Positions 8,580 through 17,688 of a stretch of DNA of 64,000 nt are shown one piece after another (within the stretch, counting starts at the first letter, position 1; every line of letters begins with the position of its first letter). This stretch comes from Haloarcula marismortui ATCC 43049 (GTDB lineage Archaea > Halobacteriota > Halobacteria > Halobacteriales > Haloarculaceae). The position numbers and the translations under genes are program-made. Where the stretch lies: contig NC_006396.1 of NCBI RefSeq assembly GCF_000011085.1, positions 1,860,001 to 1,924,000 on the forward strand, in the 5' to 3' direction. The notes beneath the pieces were generated by a model. That model saw only the letters and a program-made list of their open reading frames with translations, was not told where the DNA came from and searched no databases.

Positions 8580-8939
8580 CTATCGGCCGAGTCGTTCCCG
8601 GGCGATGCCGACGCCGGCGGGGGTGATGATGAGCTGGTCGTCGTCCTTCTGGACGATATCGCCGCCGACTTCGTTGGCGACCTGCTTGAGTTCGTCGCTG
8701 ATGTGTTCCATCGTGCGGTCCTGTGTGGAGTGGCGCGTGATGTCCGCGACGACCACATCGCCGTCGTAGACGGCGTCCTTGATGTCAATGACGTCCTGCT
8801 TGTCGCTGATGCGGGCGATACGGACCTGGCGTTCGAGTTCCGTCCCGGTCATCTCGAATTCGTTCGCGTTCAGTTCGACGTAATCCTCGGTGTTCCGAGA
8901 GGATCCAGACTCCCCGAGGATCTTGCTCATCAGTCCCAT
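8580..8939 (-). CDS. sepF: Cell division protein SepF
   Basis: A 119-residue protein with the archaeal SepF pattern: a short membrane-binding amphipathic helix at the N-terminus (MGLMSKILGE), an acidic linker (TEDYVELNANEFE) and a compact domain with IKDAVYDGDVVVADI and VGGDIVQKDDDQLIITPAGV. Archaeal SepF anchors FtsZ to the membrane and is needed for division. The frame stays open upstream, with another Met at 8981 (MDEKLKRVAHAVSD), but the family start fits the ATG at 8939. It is a single-gene unit between the ABC exporter and a membrane protein on the other strand. Confidence 0.88.
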   Translation of the reverse strand: MGLMSKILGESGSSRNTEDYVELNANEFEMTGTELERQVRIARISDKQDVIDIKDAVYDGDVVVADITRHSTQDRTMEHISDELKQVANEVGGDIVQKDDDQLIITPAGVGIARERLGR

Positions 8940-9084
8940 GTCACTCACGGCGTGCGCTACCCGTTTCAACTTTTCGTCCATCGAACGTATCACCACAGCA
9001 CACCCTGATCTACCGTGGTGAGGACCGAGAGCGGTGTGGGCTGCACAAAACGTTATGCAGGTGATCGGACAACTATCGACACAG

Positions 9085-9504
9085 ATGCGCCTACCCTCCA
9101 TCGGAACGGCTCCCAGTACCGTCGCAGCCGCGGGCGGCATCCTCTATGCTGTCGGCGTGCTGTCGTGGCTGTTTGCAAACAGCGTCCACTTCTCGTCACA
9201 TGACTCAACGAGCCTCGCGTTTGGGGCCAGCTACGCCGTCATCGGGATGTTTCTCATGGGTGCCGTCCCGCTGTATCTCTGTAGCCGGCTCTCGCTCGTT
9301 ACGCCGGTGTTCGTGACGCTCTGGCTACTCGGCAATACGGTGTATGAATGGCTCTACGGGATACATCTCCACCCGCTGTCGTCGTATCTCACTGTCTGGC
9401 CCCTGTTGCTCGGTATTGCCGTCGGAGCCGGTGTCATTGAAGCGGGTGTCAGGATCGGTCTAAGCCGTGGTGTCGACCGGTTCGGGCTCCGACCGCTGGT
9501 GTGA
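9085..9504 (+). CDS. Four-helix membrane protein, unknown
   Basis: The frame opens at 9034, but a TATA-like AAAACGTTATG at about 9046-9056 lies 30 nt before an ATG at 9085, so I place the start there (139 residues, MRLPSIGTAPSTVAAAGG). There are four hydrophobic helices: LYAVGVLSWLFANSV, a Gly/Ala-rich second, VTPVFVTLWLLGNTV and YLTVWPLLLGIAVGAGV. There is a His-rich short loop (GIHLHPL). No family is recognised. Confidence 0.65.
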   Translation: MRLPSIGTAPSTVAAAGGILYAVGVLSWLFANSVHFSSHDSTSLAFGASYAVIGMFLMGAVPLYLCSRLSLVTPVFVTLWLLGNTVYEWLYGIHLHPLSSYLTVWPLLLGIAVGAGVIEAGVRIGLSRGVDRFGLRPLV

Positions 9505-9526
9505 CTGGCGCGAGGCCAGCACTGTG

Positions 9527-10006
9527 CTACACTGAAAACTCGAACAGGTCGTCGCCGACGTGGTGGAGCGACTTGACGACTTTCCCGCTGTCGCCGACCA
9601 TGTCGTCGCCGTCGGTCTGTGCGCGGCCGACAGCGAGAAACTTCCCGTGGGACTCCTCGTTGATGACGACCAGGTCGTCCGCACTGATGTCGTCGTCGGC
9701 CTCGGTGATACCCGGCCGCATGATGTCAGCGCCGTCCGAGACAAAGGAGACGGCCCCGGCGTCCACAGTGACGATGTGTTTCTCCGGCGGGTACTGATTA
9801 GCTCCCTGAACGGTCAGGAACGGTTCGCCGTTCAGATAGAGGACGAGCGGGTCGCCGTCGACGAGGACGACATCCCAGTCGCTGTCGTCGAACTCGACCT
9901 TTTCGAAGCTGTCCGCGTCGAGTTCGACACCGAGGTTCTCCGACAGCGCCGTCGTGATGGTGTCGACCTCGTCCGAACGGAGGTGGTGTCGCGACTTGAC
10001 TTCCAT
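9527..10006 (-). CDS. PUA-domain RNA-binding protein
   Basis: A 159-residue protein with the layout of the archaeal MCT-1/Tma20 family. The N-terminal half (1-72, MEVKSRHHLRSDEVDTITTAL) is the pre-PUA domain. The PUA domain (about 75-150) contains HIVTVDAGAVSFVSDGADIMRPGI and ends in the typical VKSLHHVGDDLFEF. PUA domains bind structured RNA; eukaryotic relatives act in translation re-initiation and ribosome recycling. It converges with the membrane protein gene and ends 22 bases from it. Confidence 0.85.
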   Translation of the reverse strand: MEVKSRHHLRSDEVDTITTALSENLGVELDADSFEKVEFDDSDWDVVLVDGDPLVLYLNGEPFLTVQGANQYPPEKHIVTVDAGAVSFVSDGADIMRPGITEADDDISADDLVVINEESHGKFLAVGRAQTDGDDMVGDSGKVVKSLHHVGDDLFEFSV

Positions 10007-10101
10007 GCTCGCGTCTCGTCGGCGACAGAGGGTAAGCGTAACGAAGCGTGTGGGCGATGTGACGGACGCAGGTTTTTGTCCGCGCGGGCCAAGGTCAGAG
10101 T

Positions 10102-11013
10102 ATGCGAGTCGTCACGCTCCTGCCCTCGGCGACGGAAATCGTCTACGCGCTCGGCGTCGAGCCGGTCGGTGTCTCACACGAGTGCGACCATCCGCCGGCG
10201 GCCCGCGAGAAGCCGTCAGTCAATCGCTCGCGTGTCGACCCGACGGCATCGAGTGGCGAGATCAACGAACAGGTCGCTGCTGTCGAGGAGAGCGACGGCG
10301 TCTACGCCATCGACCGCGAGACACTCGCGGAACTGGAGCCAGACCTCATTGTCACGCAGGGCGTCTGTGACGTGTGTGCCGTCGACCATGTGGTGGTCGC
10401 TGAGGCTGTCGAGGAACTGGGGCTGGACACCGACGTGCTAACGCTCGATGTCCACAGTCTCGACGGCCTGTTCGAGTCCATCCACCGGGTCGGCGCGGCG
10501 GTCGGGCGCGACGAGCGCGCTGCCGAACTCGTTGCGGACCTCCGGGAGCGCGTCGCAGCAGTGGAAACAACAGCGACACGAGGCGAGACGACGCCCCGCG
10601 TGGCGGTGCTCGACTGGCTCGACCCGGTGATGGCTGCCGGGCACTGGGTCCCGGAGATGATCGAGATGGCGGGCGGCACCTACGGGATGGAGGAAGACGG
10701 CGCTCACTCCCGGCCGCGCGAGTGGGAAGAAGTCGTCGAATACGACCCCGAAGTGCTGGTGGCTGCACCGTGTGGTTTCGACGTGGCACAGACCCGCGAG
10801 AACCTCACAGACCTGACCAGACGACCCGGGTTCGACGACCTGACTGCGGTTCGGGACGGCCGGGCGTACGTGATTGACGGCCACCACTACGTGAATCGGT
10901 CGGGGCCGCGACTCGTGGACACGCTTGAGTTTCTGGCGGCGCTTGTCCACCCAGACCTGTTCGAGACGCCACCGCGGGACGCCGTCGTCGAACTCGGGAC
11001 GGTCCGGGCCTAG
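10102..11013 (+). CDS. Cobalamin/iron-type binding protein without signal peptide
   Basis: A 303-residue protein of the BtuF/FepB periplasmic-binding fold (class III). It begins MRVVTLLPSATEIVYALG, with the conserved HECDHPP and VTQGVCDVCAVDH segments. The start is a bona fide ATG immediately at the domain boundary with no signal peptide, so it is predicted to be cytoplasmic, as in a known subfamily annotated as cobalamin-binding. It may bind a corrinoid or metal chelate inside the cell. No permease or ATPase is next to it. It converges with the next gene with a 4-base stop overlap. Confidence 0.8.
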   Translation: MRVVTLLPSATEIVYALGVEPVGVSHECDHPPAAREKPSVNRSRVDPTASSGEINEQVAAVEESDGVYAIDRETLAELEPDLIVTQGVCDVCAVDHVVVAEAVEELGLDTDVLTLDVHSLDGLFESIHRVGAAVGRDERAAELVADLRERVAAVETTATRGETTPRVAVLDWLDPVMAAGHWVPEMIEMAGGTYGMEEDGAHSRPREWEEVVEYDPEVLVAAPCGFDVAQTRENLTDLTRRPGFDDLTAVRDGRAYVIDGHHYVNRSGPRLVDTLEFLAALVHPDLFETPPRDAVVELGTVRA

Positions 11014-11381
11014 GCGGCGGCCGCAGCCAGACCGACGTAAGTGTTGCCGAGGACGACAACCGCGCCGAGGGCGACGACAGTCAGGAGCCAGGCCCGCCAC
11101 AGCGGGACCCGCTCGACCACGTTGCGGCACTCCAGCAGGACGACGCCGACGTAGAGAACGACAGCCATCTTCAGGGCAATCACGAGCAGCGGTTCGTGGA
11201 TAAGGAGGGTCCGTATCCAGGGGTTCGCTTCCAGTCCCGGTCCGGCAAACTGCGCGGCGAACAGCGTCGACAGCGCATCGCCGAAGCCCCAGACGAGCAC
11301 CAGCGAGAACACCAGTTCGACGTAGCTGGGCTTTTCAAGGCGAACGGAGAAGGGGTGAGAGGCGTGGTCGGGCTGGGACAT
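11010..11381 (-). CDS. Small three-helix membrane protein (DUF5658-like)
   Basis: A 123-residue protein with a short charged N-terminus and three or four hydrophobic helices. The motif GDALSTLFAAQ-GLEANPWIR resembles the D-x-x-T / E-x-NP pattern of the DUF5658 membrane family. A charged loop (ECRNVVERVPLWRAW) separates the last two helices. Function is unknown. Family assignment is by eye. Confidence 0.65.
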   Translation of the reverse strand: MSQPDHASHPFSVRLEKPSYVELVFSLVLVWGFGDALSTLFAAQFAGPGLEANPWIRTLLIHEPLLVIALKMAVVLYVGVVLLECRNVVERVPLWRAWLLTVVALGAVVVLGNTYVGLAAAAA

Positions 11382-11476
11382 GTGAGTCGATACCGTTACT
11401 CGGGGCTATCGGTGCATAAACCTCGGTTCCACAGTATCAGCCGTGAGAATTAGACGGGAGGACGGAGCGGTTCCAG

Positions 11477-12292
11477 TCAGTCCTCGGCGAGCGAACAGCG
11501 GCCCTCGTAGCTGGCGTCGGCGACGCTCGCGATGGCGGGGTCGTCGCCACACACCGGGCAGTCCGGCTTGGGCGCGATAGGGACCTCCTCGAAAGACATC
11601 TCGGCGGCGTCGTAGGCGACGAGCCGCCCCTCTAGCGTCTCGCCGTAGTCCATCGCAAGCTTGACGACTTCGGTTGCTTGCATACATCCGATAGTGCCCG
11701 GGAGCACACCGAGAACGCCCGCAGTCGCGCAGTCGGGGACGGTGCCCTCCGGCGGTGCTTCGGGGAACAGACAGCGGTAACACGGACTGTCGCCCGAAAA
11801 CGTCGTCACCTGCCCCTCGAACTGGAAGATCGCCCCGTGGGAGAACGGCGTGCCCGAGAGCGTACAGGCGTCGTTGACGAGAAAGCGCGTGGCGAAGTTG
11901 TCGGAGGCGTCGACAACGATGTCGTAGTCGGCCACCAGGTCGGTCGCGTTCTCCCGCGCCAGCCGCAGTTCGTGGCGGTCGACGGTCACGTCGGGATTGA
12001 GTCCCGTGACGAACTCAGCGGCGCTGTCAACTTTTGACCGGCCAACGTCGTCGTCCTTGTGGATGACCTGCCGCTGGAGATTCGACCGTTCAACCACGTC
12101 GTCGTCGACGATTCCGAGCCGCCCGATGCCCGCAGCCGCGAGATACTGGAGGACTGGTGCGCCGAGGCCGCCGGCCCCGATGACCAGCACATCGGTGTCG
12201 AGCAGTGTGGCCTGCCCCTCCGGCCCAACGTCGTTCATGATGATGTGCCGGGAGTAGCGGTCAAGCTGTTCTGGGTCCAGATCCGGTCGCAT
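11477..12292 (-). CDS. ubaA: E1-like SAMP/sulfur-carrier activating enzyme UbaA
   Basis: A 271-residue ThiF/MoeB/E1-like adenylyltransferase. ATP-binding VIGAGGLGAP is near 38-47, the S-N-x-x-R-Q motif near 70-75, and the catalytic-type cysteine C188 is in PDCATAG. Zinc ligands are C171/C174 and C245/C248. In Haloferax this enzyme activates small archaeal modifier proteins for protein conjugation and for sulfur transfer in tRNA thiolation and molybdopterin synthesis. The frame extends 37 codons further upstream, but the conserved start MRPDLDPEQLDRYSRH gives 12292. Confidence 0.88.
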   Translation of the reverse strand: MRPDLDPEQLDRYSRHIIMNDVGPEGQATLLDTDVLVIGAGGLGAPVLQYLAAAGIGRLGIVDDDVVERSNLQRQVIHKDDDVGRSKVDSAAEFVTGLNPDVTVDRHELRLARENATDLVADYDIVVDASDNFATRFLVNDACTLSGTPFSHGAIFQFEGQVTTFSGDSPCYRCLFPEAPPEGTVPDCATAGVLGVLPGTIGCMQATEVVKLAMDYGETLEGRLVAYDAAEMSFEEVPIAPKPDCPVCGDDPAIASVADASYEGRCSLAED

Positions 12293-12374
12293 AGTGGTCG
12301 TACGCCACCCGGAGGAATAAACGACTGGTTCGTCTCGGGCGTTTCGAGCTGTAGGGCTGATAAATCCAGACTGC

Positions 12375-13361
12375 TCAGTTGTTGCGCTGGAGGTCCGCGA
12401 CAAGGTCGTCTATCGCCTGATTGATGTCGGTGAGAAGGTCTGTTTGCCCATCGGATTCGTCGGCGATGTCAGCCGTACTGTCGGCGATATCTTCGGCTGT
12501 ATCCGTGGACTGGTCGATCATGCTCGCCACTTCCTCAGTCGAAGCAGCCTGCTGGTCCGTGGCCGTCGCGACCTCCTCGATACCGTTGTTGACCTCGCGG
12601 ACGGTGTCGTCGATCTCTCCGAGAATCTGGGTCGATTCCTCGACGGTGTCGATACCCTCGTCGATCTCGTTGTTGCTCTCTTCGAGGCTCTCGACGGCGT
12701 TCTCGGTATCGTCCTGAATACCGTCGATCATCTGCTCAATGGTCGTCGCCTGCTCCTGTGACTCCTCGGCGAGGCTCTTGACCTCGTTTGCGACAACGGC
12801 GAATCCTTCGCCTGCCTCGCCAGCGCGAGCGGCCTCGATGGACGCGTTCAGCGCCAGCATGTTGGTCTGGTCAGCGATGTCGTTGATGACATCGACGATC
12901 TCGTCGATCTCCTGAACGCTCTGCTGTATCGTCTTGACGTCCTCGGCGACGCTGTCGGCTGCCTGCTGGATGTTCTCCATCGCCTCATGGACGTCGTCAG
13001 CGTTCCCCTGTCCGCGCTCGGCGAGTTCCTTCGCTTCGCGGGAGGCCGCAGAGACCTCTTCGGACGACGAGGCGATCTGCTCGACCGACGCAGAGAGGTT
13101 CGACACTTCGTTTGCGATGTCCGTCAGGCTCTCGTACTGCTCGGTGGCCTGTTCGCGGATGTCGGCGGTTTCCTCGGCGATACCGACCGACGACCCCTCC
13201 AGCTCGGCCAGCATCGTCTGAATCTCGCTTGCAGCGGTGTGGCTGTAGCCGGCCTCCGTGTCGATGTCCTCCGAGATATCGTCCTGAATATCCGCGTCGA
13301 TATTGTCGTCGATTCCCGACCCTGTTTGGCTCGGTACATTTTCCGTCGGTCTCTCAGCCAT
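12375..13361 (-). CDS. Soluble methyl-accepting chemotaxis-type transducer
   Basis: A 328-residue cytosolic transducer. Residues about 1-35 are acidic with no recognisable sensor domain, and the rest is the long coiled-coil MCP signalling domain with the hairpin tip [20 protein letters not shown] and flanking methylation-type Glu/Gln pairs. There is no transmembrane segment or HAMP. It would join CheA/CheW arrays, but what it senses is unclear. Translation could begin at a GTG at 13373, but the ATG at 13361 sits 28 nt from a strong TATA box (about 13384-13395). No other chemotaxis genes are in the window. Confidence 0.85.
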   Translation of the reverse strand: MAERPTENVPSQTGSGIDDNIDADIQDDISEDIDTEAGYSHTAASEIQTMLAELEGSSVGIAEETADIREQATEQYESLTDIANEVSNLSASVEQIASSSEEVSAASREAKELAERGQGNADDVHEAMENIQQAADSVAEDVKTIQQSVQEIDEIVDVINDIADQTNMLALNASIEAARAGEAGEGFAVVANEVKSLAEESQEQATTIEQMIDGIQDDTENAVESLEESNNEIDEGIDTVEESTQILGEIDDTVREVNNGIEEVATATDQQAASTEEVASMIDQSTDTAEDIADSTADIADESDGQTDLLTDINQAIDDLVADLQRNN

Positions 13362-13383
13362 AGTAGTCGTCACAATGAGCGGG

Positions 13384-13395
13384 GAATATAAAACG
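13384..13395 (-). promoter_or_regulatory. TATA box of the transducer gene
   Basis: GAATATAAAACG on the plus strand centres 28 nt upstream of the ATG at 13361. This supports that ATG over the GTG twelve bases earlier. Confidence 0.5.
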
Positions 13396-13450
13396 AGTTG
13401 CCCAATAATATCAGAGTCGATATCTGGAACGACGTTTGTCGACCGTCGTG

Positions 13451-14953
13451 TCAGCAGTCGTACAGCGCGCGGTACTTCTCGTCGGCGTAATCGAGGAAGT
13501 GCTCGGCGGTGAAGGATTCACCCGTCGCCTCCTCGACGAGGTCGTCGGTCCGGTAGCGAGCGCCGTGCTGGTGGACGTGTTCGGTGAGCCAGTCGTGGAT
13601 CGGGCCGAACTCGCCGGCTCGGACGTGGTCGTCGAAGCCGTCGATGTCCTGCCGAGCGTGGTGGTCCAGTTGCGCGGCCAGCACCGACCCGAGCGTGTAG
13701 GTGGGGAAGTACCCGAAGGCCCCGTTGGTCCAGTGGATGTCCTGCAGGCAGCCCTCGGCGTCGGTGTCGGGGCGGATACCGAGATACTCTTCCATCTTGT
13801 CGTTCCAGACCTCTGGCACGTCTTCGACGTCGAGGTCCCCACGGATGAGGTCTCGCTCGATTTCGAAGCGAACGATGATGTGCATATGGTAGGTCAGTTC
13901 GTCCGCTTCGACCCGGATGAGGTTGTCGTCGTACACCTCGTTGGACGCTTCGTAGAACTGCTGGGCGGTGGCGTCGGTCCCGAGATGGTCGTTGGCCGTC
14001 TCGGTGAAGAAATCCCAGAATGGACGCGAGCGACCGACGTGGTTCTCCCAGAAGCGCGACTGGGACTCGTGAACGGAGAGGTCGCGGTTGTCGCCCAGCG
14101 GCGTGCCATAGTCCTCCTGTGGCAGGCCGAGCGTGTAGGTGGCGTGGCCGAACTCGTGGATGGTCGAGCCCAGCGCGTCCAGCGGGTCCTCGGGGGTAAA
14201 GCGGGTGGTGACGCGGGCGTCGAACTGCGTCCCCATCGAGAACGGATGAGGGGCAGTGTCGAGGCGGCCGCGGTCCCAGTCGTAGCCCAGCACGTCGAGC
14301 GCCGTCTCGACGAGGTCGTGCTGCGTGTCGTCGTCGTACGTCCCTTCGAACGGGTCGGCCAGCGTCACGTCGCTGTCGCCGATATCGTCTATGAGCGGGA
14401 CGAGCGCGTCTCGAAGGTCCGTCAGTACGTCCTCGGCGGTGTCAATGCCGAGGTACGGTTCGTACTCCTCGAACAGCACCTCGTAGGGGTCGCGGTCGGG
14501 GTCAATGGCCGCGGCGTACTCCCGGCGGAGTTCGACCAGTTCTTCGAGCGTGTCGGCGAAGGCGTCGAAGTCGTCCTCGGCCTTGGCCTCTTTCCAGACC
14601 GGCAGGGCGTTCGAAGACGCCTCGGAGATGCGTTCGACCAGATCGGCTGGAACTCTGGTGGCTCGCTCGTGGTCCCGCCGGACTTCTCGAACGACCGCTT
14701 CCTGTTCGGGGTCGAGTTCGGCGTCGTCGAGTTCGTCCAGCCAGTCAGCCAGAGCATCGTCGGTCAGCAGTTCGTGATGGAGCGTCGAGATGGCGGAGGT
14801 CTGCTTCGCCCGGGCCGGCGTCCCGGCGTCGGGCATCATCACCTGCTGGTCCCAGTTGAGGACGCCGCCGGCGTCCCCGACGTAATGGAGGCGGCGGACG
14901 TGATCCAGAAACTGCTCGTACGTGGACTCGCTGTCCTCGCTCGCTGTTGCCAT
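13451..14953 (-). CDS. M32 family metallocarboxypeptidase (Taq type)
   Basis: A 500-residue zinc carboxypeptidase, the usual length for peptidase family M32. Zinc motif HEFGH at 266-270 (two His and the catalytic Glu), with the third ligand E295 in [11 protein letters not shown]. Other family marks are [10 protein letters not shown] (about 32-41) and the C-terminal region with a DxRxDxxxxEATGESF-like segment. These enzymes cleave C-terminal residues with broad specificity. No signal peptide, so intracellular peptide turnover is likely. Confidence 0.92.
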   Translation of the reverse strand: MATASEDSESTYEQFLDHVRRLHYVGDAGGVLNWDQQVMMPDAGTPARAKQTSAISTLHHELLTDDALADWLDELDDAELDPEQEAVVREVRRDHERATRVPADLVERISEASSNALPVWKEAKAEDDFDAFADTLEELVELRREYAAAIDPDRDPYEVLFEEYEPYLGIDTAEDVLTDLRDALVPLIDDIGDSDVTLADPFEGTYDDDTQHDLVETALDVLGYDWDRGRLDTAPHPFSMGTQFDARVTTRFTPEDPLDALGSTIHEFGHATYTLGLPQEDYGTPLGDNRDLSVHESQSRFWENHVGRSRPFWDFFTETANDHLGTDATAQQFYEASNEVYDDNLIRVEADELTYHMHIIVRFEIERDLIRGDLDVEDVPEVWNDKMEEYLGIRPDTDAEGCLQDIHWTNGAFGYFPTYTLGSVLAAQLDHHARQDIDGFDDHVRAGEFGPIHDWLTEHVHQHGARYRTDDLVEEATGESFTAEHFLDYADEKYRALYDC

Positions 14954-15041
14954 ACGGCGGGGTTAGGCCGGCGACGGTAAAGACCCGATGCCGCCGGTAA
15001 GGGGTGCACCGGTCAGCCCCGCCAGGCTGGACCGTGCTCGC

Positions 15042-16208
15042 TCAGAAGCTCTCCCCGAGCGTCTGCGGGTCGATTTCAAAGCCGTCGGTGAAGATACCCT
15101 TCGGGATTTTGCCGTGAATGCCTTTGTTGATATCGACTATCTGCGAGACGTTGAAATTCCCGGCAAGGCTCAGTAGTCGGTACGCCTCCGTCGGTGTCAT
15201 ATCCTTCTGGTGGACGAGCAGCGATATCGCTTCCCTGAGAGCCTGCTCCATCGCGTTGTCGAGGTCGTCGTTAATTCCCATAACGTAGACATCCTCGTCG
15301 GTCTCGGCAACGGGCCAGTCCATCTGCTGGGCGTCCTTGTGCAGCGTGAACCGGAACGTTGGCGTCAGCGACGTCTCCAGGGCAGTGAGGTCGACCTCGC
15401 CGTTGCCCTGAAGCGCGTGCCCGTCGCCGGTGAAAAACAGCGCGCCCGGGGCGAACACCGGGAAGTAGAGCGTCGTCCCGACGCCGGTGCCCTGAATGTC
15501 GATGTTGCCGCCGAACGGACCCGGCGGGACCGAGTTCACCCGCCCCGTAGTCGCCGTCGGACCGACGGCCATGATTCCCTGGAACGGGTCCAGCGGGATT
15601 TCGGTCGTGTCGCTGAGTTCGGCCACCCCTCGGTCGAGGTCGAACTCGATTACCTCACTGTCGTTCCACGTGAACTCCGAGGGGAGGCCGCCCTTTCGCT
15701 GTCGCATCGTGTTCGCGCCGTAGGGAACGCGGAAGTCGATATCAAGCACTTCGACCTCCAGCACGTCGCCCGGTTCGGCGTCCTCAATGTACACCGGCCC
15801 GGTGACGACGTGCGGCCCGGCTCCATCGTGTGGGACCTCCTCGTAGACGCTGACCTGATCCTCTAGGATGTCCGACTCCGGAATCCCCGCATTCGTGAAG
15901 AACTCCTCCGGCCCCGGCTGGTCCTCTAAGATGCCCTCGTGGGATATCGTCTCGATTTGGACGACCGAGCCAGATTCGACACGTTCTATGGGCTCTTTCG
16001 TCGGGTCGATCGCGCCCCAGACCACGTTCTCGGTCGTCGATTCGACGACGGTATCGACTTCGTAGGAGTCGCCTCCCTCCTGTGTGTCTGTCCCGTCGTC
16101 GGCCTGTGCGGCCGCGATGTCGACGTTGTCCCCGAGAACCTGTGAGCCGGTCCCTGCTCCGAGGAGACCCAGCGCGCCTGCCGCTTTCATGAGTCGTCTT
16201 CGTTTCAT
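15042..16208 (-). CDS. Tat-exported acetamidase/formamidase family protein
   Basis: A 388-residue protein of the FmdA/AmdA family. The frame opens earlier (16277), but the ATG at 16208 starts a twin-arginine signal (MKRRRLMKAAGALGLLG), so the protein should be exported folded. A polar linker (Asp/Thr/Gly-rich) follows to about residue 55. The body carries family marks such as GPVYIEDAEPGDVLEVEVLDI, GRVNSVPPGPFGGNIDIQ and FTGDGHALQGNGEVD. Known members hydrolyse formamide or acetamide to ammonia, but this one acts outside the membrane, so the substrate is uncertain. A perfect 10-bp inverted repeat lies upstream. Confidence 0.85.
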   Translation of the reverse strand: MKRRRLMKAAGALGLLGAGTGSQVLGDNVDIAAAQADDGTDTQEGGDSYEVDTVVESTTENVVWGAIDPTKEPIERVESGSVVQIETISHEGILEDQPGPEEFFTNAGIPESDILEDQVSVYEEVPHDGAGPHVVTGPVYIEDAEPGDVLEVEVLDIDFRVPYGANTMRQRKGGLPSEFTWNDSEVIEFDLDRGVAELSDTTEIPLDPFQGIMAVGPTATTGRVNSVPPGPFGGNIDIQGTGVGTTLYFPVFAPGALFFTGDGHALQGNGEVDLTALETSLTPTFRFTLHKDAQQMDWPVAETDEDVYVMGINDDLDNAMEQALREAISLLVHQKDMTPTEAYRLLSLAGNFNVSQIVDINKGIHGKIPKGIFTDGFEIDPQTLGESF

Positions 16209-16232
16209 CGCTCCACGTCGCGGGAAGTGTCT

Positions 16233-16271
16233 GTCATGTAAAAGGACAGACGAAATAACAATTATTTCGTC
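16233..16271 (-). promoter_or_regulatory. TATA box and inverted repeat upstream of the formamidase gene
   Basis: A TATA-like ATGTAAAAGG at 16235-16244 lies about 30 nt before the ATG at 16208. Just upstream, 16249-16271 is a perfect inverted repeat: arms GACGAAATAA and TTATTTCGTC with a 3-base spacer. The position next to the promoter fits a dimeric regulator site. Confidence 0.55.
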
Positions 16272-16393
16272 AACCAAACATCAATACACCAGATTACGAA
16301 CGATAGTCGACCGTTCGTCGTATTTTCTTCCGAATTACAAAACAGACATAGACAGTCGCGCTCGCTCCGGAGCGGAGTCCACTCGGTGATGGC

Positions 16394-17476
16394 TTAGCGG
16401 GACGGCCACGACGCAGCGACGCGCTCATATACGTCCTGACATCGCTCAACGACGGCCAGCGACACGCTCTCGTCGGCGGTGTGAGCCTCGCCGGGCTCAG
16501 CCGCGCCGACGATGACGCAGTCCGTTCCGGCCTGTGCGAGCCAGCCGGCGTCGGTCGCGTGCGGTTTGACGACGTGTTCGGGCGTCCCGTCCTGAGCGGT
16601 GGTAGCGGCGTCCAGCACTGCGTCCGCAAAGTCGGCGTCGCCACAGGCCATCGGCGGGAGGTCCTGGTCGACGCGCCAGGTCACGCCATCGATGGCTTCG
16701 ACCCTGTCAAGCGGCGCGCGTTCGCCGGGGACCGTCCGCTCGTCTACTGTGGCCGCACACCGCTCGGGGATGACGTTCCAGGCCGAGCCCCCGTCAATCT
16801 CGGTGACCGCGACGCTCCCGCGCATTTCGTGCCCGAGGACGGTTGTCGACGGAAAGTCGAGATCCCGGACCACGTCGACGGCGTCGGTCACGCGGTAGAT
16901 AGCGTTCGCGCCGGCCTCTGGTTCGCTGGCGTGGGCCGCTGCGCCGTTGGCGACGATGGTCGACCCCCGCCGGCCCTTGTGCGCGACGGCCACGTCCGTC
17001 GTTCCGGGTGCAGAGTAGCCGGTCGACCCCTCGCCGACGACGGCGTAGTCGGGCGCGAAACCGTCCTCGATAGCGGCCTGACAGCCGACGCCACCCTGTT
17101 CCTCGCCGACGAAAGAAGCGAAGACCAGTTCGCCGGCGGGGTCGGCGTCCCGGAAGGCAAGCATCGCCGCGGCGACACACCCTTTCATGTCCGCCGTGCC
17201 GCGGCCGTAGAGGCGGCCGTCGCGCTCCTCGACGACGTACTCGCCGTCGGCACCGACCTGCGACCCGTCCGGTGGGACCACATCGTGGTGGCCGACGAAG
17301 GCGAGCGAGTCGTCGCCCTGGCCCTTGCGGGCGATGACGTTCCCGTGGTCGTCACGGGTGACTCGTGCGTCGGTGTGGTCCCGGAGCCACGCTGTGATGT
17401 ACTCCCCAGCAGCCGCTTCGTCGTCGTGACTGGGGATCGAAACGAGGTCACGAGTCAGCGATGTGAGCGTGTCCAT
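16394..17476 (-). CDS. M20 family metallopeptidase (ArgE/DapE type)
   Basis: A 360-residue cytosolic amidohydrolase. Zinc-site motifs: FVGHHDVVPPDG near 60-71, the bridging Asp in RGTADMKG near 96-103, GEEQGGVG near 127-134, and a C-terminal HATDAGWLAQ with GEAHTADESV. Members remove acyl groups from amino acids or cleave dipeptides. The exact substrate (acetylornithine, succinyl-diaminopimelate or other) cannot be told. The start at 17476 (MDTLTSLTRDLVSIPSHD) is family-typical; the longer open frame upstream is not. Confidence 0.85.
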   Translation of the reverse strand: MDTLTSLTRDLVSIPSHDDEAAAGEYITAWLRDHTDARVTRDDHGNVIARKGQGDDSLAFVGHHDVVPPDGSQVGADGEYVVEERDGRLYGRGTADMKGCVAAAMLAFRDADPAGELVFASFVGEEQGGVGCQAAIEDGFAPDYAVVGEGSTGYSAPGTTDVAVAHKGRRGSTIVANGAAAHASEPEAGANAIYRVTDAVDVVRDLDFPSTTVLGHEMRGSVAVTEIDGGSAWNVIPERCAATVDERTVPGERAPLDRVEAIDGVTWRVDQDLPPMACGDADFADAVLDAATTAQDGTPEHVVKPHATDAGWLAQAGTDCVIVGAAEPGEAHTADESVSLAVVERCQDVYERVAASWPSR

Positions 17477-17636
17477 ATCCGTGGGTCGGGAGCCCGCGGA
17501 ACAAAAATCCGCGGCAGGCGATGCTTGCGTTGGCTGGCCCACGCCGACCCGGTCCGAAAGATGGGCGTCAGTCCACCGGTGACTCTGTATCAGGCCTGAA
17601 ACGGGTTGGAGGGGCGCAGTTTTCGCTGAGACTTCT

Positions 17637-17660
17637 GGTGTCCGTTTCGAACCGAACACC
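17637..17660. promoter_or_regulatory. Imperfect 24-bp inverted repeat upstream of uvsE
   Basis: Arms GGTGTCCGTTTC and GAACCGAACACC match at 10 of 12 positions with no spacer. It lies 29-52 nt before the ATG at 17689, over the expected BRE/TATA position. It could be an operator. A second small repeat (CCGAG/CTCGG) follows just before the ATG. Confidence 0.4.
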
Positions 17661-17688
17661 TGTGTGTCCCGAGCGGTAATACTCGGTA

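Noticed and set aside
13436-14980. Long plus-strand frame over the M32 carboxypeptidase
   Set aside because: It mirrors the minus-strand gene, whose HEFGH zinc motif and length are clear. Long antisense frames are common in GC-rich genomes.
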